Shown: one piece after another, positions 37,593-48,931 of the stretch
Numbering within the stretch: position 1 is the stretch's first letter
Layout of the letters: the number at the start of each line of letters is the position of its first letter
Assembly (NCBI RefSeq): GCF_030848805.1
Contig: NC_092358.1
Coordinates: 28,687,720-28,751,719, forward strand
From: Temnothorax longispinosus
Lineage: Eukaryota; Arthropoda; Insecta; Hymenoptera; Formicidae
Direction: 5' to 3'
DNA: 64,000 nt
Notes under the pieces: model-generated
The model's input: only the letters and a program-made list of their open reading frames with translations
What the model was told of the DNA's origin: nothing
Database searches by the model: none
Made by a program: the position numbers and the translations under genes

Positions 37593-40500
37593 ATGGCACA
37601 TTACGTCGATCTCGCTGCGTCCTTTATTATCCTTCTCCTGATGGTCCACCTGGAGCAGCTGGTCCTGCACAAACGAGGTATCGTTCGTAGCCCGAATAAC
37701 GATTAAATTCCCGATCGAATTACTAGAATTGATTGGTCCAAAGTTATTTAAGTCTATTAAAAAAATTTTGATTATCGCGCGAGAGATGCGCTAGTTTCTA
37801 GCTTATTTAATTCCTCGATTTTTCTAACATATTCCTCGTTTTTAACGTAGTGTAATAGACTTTTGCGTGAAAACTGTGTGACTTTGAATTGACATAATAA
37901 ACTCCAACTTTTAGAGCATTTATATGGAACGTATTAATGTCACACAGAACACTGTTAAATATTAAAGGATAAAATTTAACCCAATATCTTGAATTAAATA
38001 ACATTTTGTTATTTTTAACTATCATGTGTGTCGAAATTTATTATTTTAACATAAAACAGTATTATTTTAACTCTCCATTGGTTTAGTTAAATTAACATTA
38101 TTTTAGTTAAATTAACAACATATTGAGTACGAACAGTGGCGACCTAATACGGGAATGGTTAAAAATGACTCAAATTGAATATTTGATACTATATAAATTC
38201 AACAGTAAAGAAACTGTTCCAAAAAATTGTTTTAAATTTAATTACGTACCCGGTTTTCCTGGATAAAATTATCGAGTCGCTGATATTTGCGATAAGCTAA
38301 ATTTCATTGCATCACGACGATGCTCAATGTGTATACAGACGTTAAGCAAATCATCCTATTAGTTAGTTCTCCATTGACCTAGGCTTATTTGCGCACGCGG
38401 AATACTATATATGAATTGCGTTCGATATTTCAAAACTTCGAGGCAGTTCCACGAAGTGAAGTTCAACCGCCAATATTCTAAAGATATCAATAATTGTATT
38501 TAAGTGGGCGACATGGGCGCAGGCAAACGTTTTCTTCAGAAGAGTACTACCTTGCGAGTTTTTTCTACATATACAAATACACGACACGAAACATTCTGTC
38601 GCAACTTGACGTTTACACGTCATGTTGTACCATTGCGTTCTTTCAAAGAAAGAATAAATAAAAGATTTGTATAATAATCTTTTATGCTCTTGTAGCTCAT
38701 ATAAAATTCATTTAACTCCCAGACTGACCTCTACGATCCTCGACGCGTTTTATACATTATCGAAAAGAATAAATGGGCGCCCGACGCCCATGGCGATTTC
38801 GTGCACACCGCGCGTCGATTGATATAAATTAATTTTCGCATTATATGTAGATCGGACGCATTGAGGAACAATTGAGATCGTGAAAGCGCTATTGGAGGAT
38901 CTCTAAGCTCTTCGCAGAAACTGTTTGCGCGCTAGATTGATATATATTTTACAGATAAAATTCGCGACTCGCATATCTATCAGTGAGAAAACACACGATG
39001 TCTAAGAGAAACGAGGTTTTGATGCTTTTCGCTCTTATCAATTTGCAAAGCGCATTTTTTTCCTACGCTAGTTCCTCTCACACACATTTCCTCGACAGAT
39101 ATCCACGAATCTCCTTATAATTTTGTATGAACTTTTTTTATGGTGAAAACAGGATTCTTTTCTCTGCTTTTGTCATCAGGCACTGTCGTATCCTCCGTTA
39201 GAATTTCGTAATAATGCAAATAAGAGGTTTACAGAATTTTTAAGAGAACGACGAAAGGATTAGGAAAGTGATAAGTTTGACAAAAATTAAACAGAGCATT
39301 TGACCTAGATACGCTTACCATTTCGTTCTTCCAGAGTTAATTTACGACATGCAAAGATATATGAATGCAAGACATTTAAAGTAGTTTCAAGAAACCACGC
39401 GCGTATATTTATTTCCGATTTAGTTTACTATTCACAAAGAATAGTAAAAATTTCAAATTTCTATATAAACATTAAATTGAATTAAAATGTATAGAAATGT
39501 CTGAATATATCGCCATTGAATTAATACCGAAAACATGACGGTGTAAGTAACAACCGCATTTACTCTTCCGAGTAAATTTGCACGCCTCGCTTATTTTTTA
39601 TCGCTCGAAATAGCGCTTGCCGTCGAGGGAAGAATGGAGGCTCAGTTCGAGAAATGCTGCGGCTATGGCACCTCTTGGGCTCGGGAAGGTCTTAGGTGCG
39701 AGAAGTTCATCGGACCCGTGACCGGAGTGCCGAGGGTGGAGCAGGGCCTCTGCCTGGAGGCTGTGGACATCTGCTGCGTTCGGGCTTACCACGAGCTGCA
39801 ATGCGAAAAGGGAAAAGCCGACGCTCGTCAAGGTCTGGCTTGCGTGACGAGCGCGACGTCGCAAAGGTCGCTGAAGACGCCCGGCCGCGGCGATTACCAT
39901 CGCGACTGTTGCGAGGGCTGCAAGCTAGGTAGCTTTCACTCAATTTAACATCTTGCGAATTTCACGGTCGCCGCGATCGCCAATATTTAACACGAGCTTT
40001 CTCTTCAGGGAAATACTCGAATAAACTCGTTTCTATCGATTATCCCTGACGCGAGCGTGGTATCAATGTATTATCAGGTATTCTCGCGGGGTCTATGGGT
40101 CAAGGATGCTCCTTTAAAAGCTTCTCGTTTGGCATTCCTTGGGATCCCGCGTTCTTGGAATGCTGTCACGAAGTGGCGCCGAGCTCCACGACGGATCTTA
40201 CGAGTGAATTGTCGAGCGAAAGCTCGACCGAAACCGATCTAGATTCCTCGTCATCGTCCTCGCCAACGTCCTCGTATTCCCCGTCCTCGTCGCCGTCGTC
40301 AACGCTATCCCCATCATCATCGTCCTCGTTATCGCCGTCGCCGTCATCGCCGTCTTCTTCATCTCCATCTTTGTCTACATCGTCGGATGATCCGTCCTCT
40401 ACGTCTTCGGATGATCCGTCCTCTACGTCGTCGAATAATCCGTCCTCTACATCGTCAAGTGATCCGTCCTCTACATCGCCGGAATCCACGTCATATTCGG

Positions 40501-43500
40501 TACCAACTCCAGGTAACGTACAATTTAACGTACATAAAAACTAATTTACTGTATGGAATCTTTCCCAGCAAACGCCATGTAACATGTAACGTACGGGTTA
40601 GTTGTAACTTGTAATTTCCTACTCAAACTCAACAATATAAATGCAATATAACTCGACACATGTGTTACACTGACTAACATCACATGTGTCCCTGTACATA
40701 CGTTACATGTTACATGCGGTGTTTGCTGCAGGGTTTTTCTCTGACTCTCTCTCTCTTTCTCTGTTATTACAAATGATAAATAAAAATCTATCTGCATGAA
40801 TAAAATCGCTCTGTAAATAAATGTCGAATTGCGCGTCACGTTCCTTAAGCGCAATAGCATCCGATGGAGAATATATCGGCGCAGTCGCAACTTCTCCTTT
40901 TTTTTATAGCCTTCATACAAGTGCGACTTTAAATCACAGCGTTCTAATTCACAGAGCTGGACGATATCTGTCAACTCATGAAAGGCTTGCTCTGCTCTGA
41001 CATTTGCGTACCGACACCGGGCTCGTATCGCTGCGAATGCCGCGCCGGCTTCACTTTGTTGGAGGACGGAAAGACTTGCAAGCAGGATCAACCGATCGAC
41101 AGGTATGAATAATATAGATCCTTAATATAGATATTTTTATTGCATGGCAGAATGTATTTGTGACGTCATCATTCCAGTTAATTATTAGTAATGGTATGTA
41201 TATCGCGTGCATTGCGAATGAAAAGTCTGCAGTTTTATCATCTTAGAAGCGTGTTTATTGTTGACAATAAAAATATTAATAATAAAAATCTCCGTTTTTA
41301 GATGCAAGCCGACTCATCCTTGCCAGCATCGCTGCACCGACAACGGGGTGGCCGTCGTATGCAGCTGTAATCCAGGATACGACTTGGCCAAAGACGCACG
41401 TTCGTGCATCGCGAGGTCATCGAGGACTAAAAAAATGCCGGACAAAGACAAGGATAACGAATCGTTGCCGTTGTGTCCGTCGGGCTATCGTTATAACGCC
41501 ACCAATCAGGTGTGCGACGGTACGTATAATTCAAGAAAATGTAACGCTAACGTGTGCAGGTAAGGAAATAACACGTTTTCAACATTTTGTTATTTTTCAA
41601 CGCGATAACAGAAGCACATCCTCGTTCTCGTTTACTTAATATAACTAACATATAACATATACTCGTCCTTTCTGTAATATCGCGTCGATCTTATCGCTAT
41701 ATTCGCTGTGGCCTTGTGTCTCGCTTAAATTGTGCAACGTGCGATCGAGTTCGTATCTTCTTTTTTTTTTTCTATTATTCTGCGAGATTAATTTTTGTTC
41801 AATCGCGCTGTGCTGCTTGTTTCTGCGATCGAGCGTTCGATTTCGCATATGATCGTCACTTTTCGCGGACCGATTCATCGATCAGACGTGGACGAGTGTC
41901 TGGAGCGCAACGTGTGTCCCGGCGGAGGATGTCAGAACACCATAGGATCATATATTTGCATCAGAGAGAAGTCCGCAAAGAATGCACCCTACGAAGCTTG
42001 CCCTCCAGGCTACGAATGGCAGTCACTGAAAGGTCTATGCGCAGGTAACTTAATTAGAAGCGCGTCTTTTCATAAAGTTGTCCACGCACCCCATCGATCA
42101 ACAAATCGAAATTATATATTACGCGTTTGTTTTTCAGACATCGACGAGTGTGCCGTTTTATCGTCTGCCTGTGCCGCTGATAAACCGTTCTGCGTGAACA
42201 CGCTGGGTAGTTACGCGTGTCTGGAAATGACCGGGGCGAAATCCTGCCCCGCGGGCTTCAAGTTCGACAAATCGTTGCAGTTGTGCAAAGGTAATATTGG
42301 TTTGCCAAATTAATTTGCGAGTAATGGTGGAACGATAAATTTTCTGCGGGAAATTTTTCTTCTCTTTATACGTATTTCTCTCGCTTATTTGTTAATCAGA
42401 CGTGGACGAGTGCGCGGAAGCTATACACAGCTGTCTGGCAGATGTCGAGCAATGTCGAAACACCGAGGGTGCTTACGAGTGCGATATGAAATGCGGGAAA
42501 GGATTCACGTACAGTATCGGCCTGGGTGTCTGCGTCGGTGAGCTTTCGTTCTCCGTTTCCAAGATTTTTAATAAATCTTTGTTATGCCGCACGATAACAA
42601 CGCTGTCGCTTTTTCGACAAAGTAAATTTTTATTATGTTTTGAATTAAAATTTCCGGTCTTCGTACTAGGTGAATATATGCATGCAGTCATGCACGTGCA
42701 TCTCGCGATCGCTATTTTCCCTCATTGTATAAGATCGAATGATCTTGGAAAACGTCATGGATTACCTTGGGAATAAGTTTGAGTTCGCATTCACCGCGAT
42801 CTGATTCCGCATGCAACGCTTCATCCCCGTATCTTTCATGCATGTGAGTAATAAGTTAATTTCTTAAGCGATTTGTGTTTTTGATAACCCGTATGCGATC
42901 GTGATTGATTAACATACAATAAAAATTATACAAGTGCACTGCTGAATTAATAGCGTCAAGATTTCAAAGATTGAAACTTGATTGACATTACATAGTTATA
43001 TTTCTCTTTTCACAAGTAAACAGCTTATGGTCCATGATTATATGCGTATTTTCTTTTAGACGTAGACGAGTGCATCGAGTCGAGCACGCCTTGTCCCGAT
43101 CCCAGCACGATATGCATTAATACGGAGGGTGCGTACGAGTGTACAAAGACATCGCGTAGTCCTTTTCCGCTTTCTCCAATCGACAAGGATCCGTCCGATC
43201 AAAAGAATGTGCGATCAGATCTACGGATGACTTGTTCCGCGGGATACAAACCCTCTAACGATTCCGGAATAACAAGGTGCATCGACGTCGACGAGTGCAA
43301 TGAACAACTGCATTCCTGCGAGCTCGACGAGCGTTGTGTTAATGAAATCGGTAGTTATAGGTGCGATATCCTACGATATTTTAATGATATAAGTTCAAAA
43401 GAGGATTTTAACGGATTATTTTAATGTAAAAAAAAAATAGATGCGTACCAGAAAACAACAGGAACGCGTCTACCACGCAGCAGACCAACCACGATCAACG

Positions 43501-45701
43501 CGATGATCGATTTAGCAGAGGATATGAACTAGAGAGAACGAGCATTTCGTCGGTCATGAACGAAGTCGAAGATTGCGACGACGGTTATCTTTTCGATGGG
43601 AAATCTGGCCGCTGCATCGGTACGTATTACTTATTTTTACATCAAATAATTTTGTTCTGTAGATGATTGTCAAAGTCAATAAGTGTTTCGGTAATTTATA
43701 AATGACAGATGTCGACGAATGTGCCAAAGGAATAGCCACTTGCAGCTTAGGAGAGCGTTGCGTAAACACGGAGGGCGGTTATCGATGTTCTCCAACATGT
43801 CCACCCGGTTTCCGGCTGCGTAACACGTCTCGATCAGCGAACAAGGCCGAAGAACCTTGCGAAGATATCAACGAATGCTTGCTCGGTTTGCATACCTGCG
43901 ACAGTCTAACTCATTATTGTATTAATACGAATGGCTCTTACGTTTGCGGAACGCGAACTACTACTACTACCACCAGCATCTTCGAGACGACGCGTAGCAG
44001 CGCGACAACAAGAAGACCGTTCGTTCGTTCGCGCTACAACAGAGTACAGGTGCTTGGAAGCACGTTCGCGAGTTATAAATTACGCCGATTTTGCGAGAAT
44101 GATATACGTATATATGCATTGTTCGTAAAAAGACGTGTCTCTTTAACTCGTATTTTTATGCTCCAGAACACGGATCGTTACTGGTCCACCGAACCCTGCA
44201 GACTGGGATACAAGAGAGACGCGAGTACGGGCTATTGCGTGGACATAGACGAGTGCGCGGTCGGTCCCGGATGTCGAGATCACGAGAGATGCGCGAATAC
44301 GCCAGGAGGTTACGATTGTTCGCCCCTTTGCAGCACTGGGTGGTACTTTAGCACAACGACGAAGGGCTGTCAGGACGTGGACGAGTGTTTGTTAGGCAGG
44401 CACGATTGTCCTCAGAGTACGCATAGGTGCGCGTCTTAAATTATGTAGGAAACATCACAGATCGCGTGGTTTTTTTTCTATAATAATTACGATAGTGACG
44501 ATCGATACTTTTCTCTTTCGGCGTTACTTTCTCACAATTAATATTCAAATTCATAAGTATCCACGAATGTTGAATGTTGATCCACAGATGCGTCAACACC
44601 AACGGATCTTTTGTTTGCGAGTTGATAACGCCCTGCAGCCGCGGTTACAGACGTGCCTTCAATGGCACCTGCCTGGACATCGACGAGTGCTCCGAGGGCC
44701 TACACAACTGTCGGCTCAACTTGCATCAGTACTGCGTGAATAAAGAAGGTGGCTTCGAGTGTTTGACCAGACTGCCCTCCTGTCCGTCCGGATACCAGTA
44801 TTCCTTGGGCACTCAACGATGCGAGGACATCGATGAGTGCCGAACCGGGCAGTACAGCTGTGACGCGAGATTCTCCGAAAGATGCGTCAACCTGCCGGGT
44901 ACATACAGGTGCGCGAAAATTTTTTTACAAAATCTGTTGGATGTTCTATCTGGGTTCTATATATAAGGTAAATATAATAAAACATGAATTAATAATATCC
45001 GATGATATATATCTTGCAGGTGTGAGAGACCTGCTCCTCCTCGTCAACGCCAACGACCAGCTTGTCCTTCTGGCTATCGGTATCATCCTAATTTACGCAG
45101 ATGTACAGGTACATCTAATAATTTTTATAAAGTTTGTCCTTTAAAATTAATGAGACGCTTTTTTGTAAAACAAAGAAACGTTAAATATGTGTTATATTAA
45201 ATTATAAAAAGAATCAAGCTCGTGTGTTTTAAAACAATGTAGAAAGTTCAAGGGCTAATAAACGATATTTGTATATTCTTGACTACTACGTATTCTTTTA
45301 TATATTTTTTTAGTTGTAGCGTAAGCTTATATTTTGTAATACCGTGTTAACAACGATTTCAGATATTTTTCATATTTTCAGAACTCGTCAGAACGATATC
45401 AAGCTCAGGTTGACTAATTGACGCATGTTCGATAAATTCCTCGCGAAGGCATGGGTGAATTATGCTGTTCCCATCGGCTTTCGACATGCACCATTAGTCA
45501 CAAATATCATTTATGATTGTTTGCGTTTTTATTGCGTCGAATTATGTTTATGTTTTATACGTGGTCCTACATTATTTTAGTTGCTTTCAATGCTTTTATC
45601 AGAGATATAATTTGAAAGCTTAAATGCCAAGGTATCTGTTTTGCAAGAAAATAACGCTTTTTTGTATATTTATATAGTGATAGTCATACTGTCTTAATAC
45701 T

Positions 45702-45761
<60 letters not shown>

Positions 45762-48670
45762 TGACCGCTTTAATACGAACGGAAAGATATCTTCGAGTTT
45801 TGTTATCCAAAGTACTTGAAATTATAGACATTGACGAGTGTGCGGAAAGATTGGACACATGCGGTGACGAACTCTGCTACAACCAACCGGGTGGTTATAG
45901 CTGTGCGAAACCGCCCGTCCCGGTAACCAGAAAACCACCCACGACAGCGATGCCGGCACCGATGAACCAAAAGTGTATGCGCGGGACCAAGTTCGTGAGG
46001 AATCGCGGCTGCGTCGACGTCAACGAATGCAGAGAGCTTGAGGATGCTTGCAGCAGCAACGAGGAGTGCGTCAATACCGTAGGCAGCTATACGTGCACCT
46101 GCAAGACCGGTTTCAGGCGTGATAATCTCACGCAGGCCTGCGTCGATATCAACGAATGTCAGTTGCAGGTAACGACAAGGACGACGACGACCCGACGCTC
46201 GCGTAAACGTATCACGCGCGATCTGACATTTATGGCATAAATATTGAGAAAAAAAAAATGCAAATATTGTGACATCTCGTGCGTCCAATTAGAGAAGACA
46301 AATTAAATCATGTAACGTTTTTGCGTTATCTTGCCTTAATGAGAAACTTCTCTCTATACCGATCTTATAACATTTTCCGTTGAAGGAGAACGACTGCTTG
46401 CCGACGCAGCGATGCGACAACACGATCGGCAGCTACACGTGTACACGTTTCTTGCCATGTGGTACCGGATACACTCTCAATGCCGCGACGGAGATCTGCG
46501 AGGACGACGACGAGTGCATTCTGGGCACTCACGACTGCGGGTCCGGGTACCAATGCAGGAATACCCTGGGCTCGTACCGCTGCGATCGCATCCCGCGTAT
46601 ACCGACTCCGCAGCCGCGCACATCGCCAATGACAACAACGACGATGAGGATCGCGACGATCACGACGACGACGCCGACGTCGATGACCCCGACCGGTCCT
46701 CGGCCAACGTGCCCGCGCGGCTTCGAGCCCGGCTCTAGCGGCAAATGCGTGGACATAGATGAGTGCCAGAGAACGCCGAATCCCTGCGCCAGGTCTATGT
46801 GCATCAACACTCTAGGATCCTATAGGTACGCGTAAAATTGTTGATCGATAGAAGCAGCGACACAAATTATATGCGGAGAAATTTTACAGGTGCGGGTCCA
46901 GGGTGATCTGTGGGCCCGGTTATACTTTGGACCCTGCGTCCGGACAATACTGCATCGACGTAGACGAATGTCAGGAGGGAACGCACGAGTGTGGCAAGGG
47001 CCAGACCTGCGAGAATCGGCAAGGCGGATATCATTGCATCTGCCCGCCTGGTCACGCGGCCGGGCCTAACAACGACTGCGTTGACATCGACGAGTGTAGC
47101 ATCTATAGTGGCAACATCTGCGGACTGAACAGCCGCTGCGAGAACACTATTGGTTCCTACAAGTGCCTGTGCGCGGAAGGCTTCGAAAACGCTGGAGGAT
47201 CCGCCGGGGTCTGCCAAGTAAGTCACGTCGTACAATTTGGATAGATAACAATATCCAAGAATGTTCTCAGCTCGAAACCTAATCGCACGTTCTTCAGGAT
47301 GTCGACGAGTGCCAGCAAACGCCGGGACTCTGTCAGCAGGTGTGCTTGAACGTGTGGGGCAGTTACAGATGCGGATGCGAAGCGGGATTCAGGCTAAATG
47401 CCGATAACAGATCTTGCAGCGACATTGACGAATGTACGGAATTCAAGGACAATCATCTCTGCATCGGCATCTGCGAGAATACGCCGGGAAGCTACGCGTG
47501 CAAATGTCCCGAAGGATACAGGCTCGGTGTCGATGGTCGAACGTGTCAAGGTGATAACTTCTACGTATACAGAAAAGCGGTTGTACGAAAAAAAATACAA
47601 AAAATTTAAATACTCCCACGTACGGTTCAAAGATCGGCAATATGCGTTCGTGCATCAACGTTATCGCGCGAATCGATGAGATGGAAAGTGAAAGCCTATT
47701 TACGAGGCTATTTAAGTGAGTCACGGTATTGTAGCTTCGCGATCAAAGCACGCGTTCTACCTACTTTATCCCGCAGTTGAAACGGCGGTGCAATTTGTAC
47801 TTGACCCGTTTGCCGGCGAACTGGAGCATCAGCTCGGGTCACTGGCGCACGAACACGCGCTCCTGCAATCTCTTCGATCTCGCGCAATCACGACGTCGTT
47901 GGCGGTCACGATACCGTCACGTGCTGCAACGTACTTACGTGTCTTAAACCGCTTAAACGTGTGTTCACAGACATCGACGAGTGCGCGGCCGGTCAGGTCT
48001 GCAGGGAGCCGGACGAGATGTGCCAGAACACGCGCGGGAGTTTCCGTTGTAACCGGATAAACTGTCCCTCGGGGTATCAGCCGGACCCCATGAGAAAAAA
48101 GTAATGACTGGGTTTGATATAATAGATTCAAAATTTTCTCTAATTTTAATTCCCGGCATATGTCACGTCCGATGGCTCACGTTTGATGATCGAGTTAATT
48201 TCAGATATAGATGGTTATTCGATCGACTCTATAATAAAAAATTTTCCGCTCGCGATTTCAGTCGCTGCGTACGCTCCTCGAGGTACTGCCGCGTGGACGA
48301 CCTGGCTTGCCTTCGGTCGCCCTCGCATTTCTCCTACAACTACATCACTTTCGTGAGCATGCTGCCCATCCCGTCTACCGGTCAGCTGGAGCTGTTCACT
48401 ATGAGGGGAAGCCATCAGCCCGAGTCGACGGTACAGTTCACCATGGCGTTGGTGGATGTGCGCGCCCCACCGGGTATCGCGCGCGCCACGGAATCCTGTT
48501 TCGCTCTGAGGAGACCGGCGCCGTCACAAGCGGTCCTGGTGCTGACGCGCGCGATTCCGGGACCGCAGGAGATCGAGCTGGATCTCAGCATGGAGATCTA
48601 CCACGACGCCATGTTCGTCGGGAGCGCTGTCGCTAAGATCTTCATTTTTGTTTCGCAATACGAATTCTGA
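37593..48670 (+). CDS. Fibulin-like extracellular matrix protein with 21 cbEGF repeats
   Basis: Fibulins are secreted glycoproteins of basement membranes and elastic matrix. Twenty exons join in phase: 37593-37677, 39614-39928, 40078-40512, 40955-41102, 41302-41519, 41886-42044, 42138-42290, 42400-42537, 43060-43360, 43441-43619, 43709-44049, 44167-44426, 44588-44908, 45020-45108, 45828-46168, 46386-46825, 46890-47217, 47298-47550, 47971-48100 and 48262-48670 (1680 residues). Order: hydrophobic signal peptide (about 1-26), cysteine-paired anaphylatoxin-like domain (about 40-165; KCCGYG, GLCLEAVDICC, RDCCEGCKLG, LECCHEV), Ser-rich stretch (about 170-275), two EGF-type modules, 21 modules opening D-x-[DN]-E-C, and the C-terminal fibulin domain (about 1545-1680; RYCRVDDLACL, SYNYITFVSMLP). 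Vertebrate fibulins 1 and 2 have about nine to eleven such modules. Exon 1 rests on phase and hydrophobicity only; the other exons are firm. Confidence 0.9.
40225..40495 (+). repeat. Serine-rich low-complexity block with 24-bp tandem repeats
   Basis: This part of fibulin exon 3 encodes a mucin-like tract of Ser, Pro, Thr and Asp. Its end has about four tandem 24-base units encoding variants of DDPSSTSS (DDPSSTSS, DDPSSTSS, NNPSSTSS, SDPSSTSP). Such regions are usually heavily O-glycosylated spacers. Fibulin-2 of vertebrates also has an N-terminal cysteine-free segment in this position. Confidence 0.85.
40566..40728. mobile_element. MITE-like inverted-repeat element in fibulin intron 3
   Basis: The ends are inverted copies. 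CAGCAAAC at 40566-40573 matches GTTTGCTG at 40721-40728. After a two-base indel, ATGTAACATGTAACGTA at 40577-40593 matches its complement at 40699-40715. The element is 163 bp with about 105 bp of non-coding interior that is itself partly symmetrical (TTAGT/ACTAA and CACATGTG motifs). No target-site duplication is obvious and it encodes no transposase. A non-autonomous DNA transposon is the simplest reading; the superfamily cannot be assigned. Confidence 0.6.
45706..45757. repeat. (TA)n microsatellite in a fibulin intron
   Basis: About 25 AT units run uninterrupted in the intron between exons 14 and 15 of the fibulin gene, about 70 bases upstream of the exon 15 acceptor. Confidence 0.95.
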
Positions 48671-48908
48671 GAAGATCCTTCGAGCGGAGGGAAGACGGGG
48701 ATGAGTGGAGACGGAAGTCAAGATCGTAGAGTGACGTAATTTAGAGGTACACTAAATTACCCGATTTACGTAATCGTCTCTTCTTCCATAGCGTTATTAA
48801 TCGTAAGAGCAACAAGAATTACATCCTCAAATCATATCATCTTGTTCTACGTGATACGTTCTTGATTCTTGAAAAATAAGAACTCTTTTCTGCTGTTACA
48901 GTTTTTTG

Positions 48909-48931
48909 AATAAAATTTCTGTTTCAATAAA
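48909..48931 (+). terminator. Fibulin polyadenylation signals
   Basis: Two AATAAA hexamers (48909-48914 and 48926-48931) lie about 240-260 bases after the fibulin stop, giving a short 3' UTR. Confidence 0.65.
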
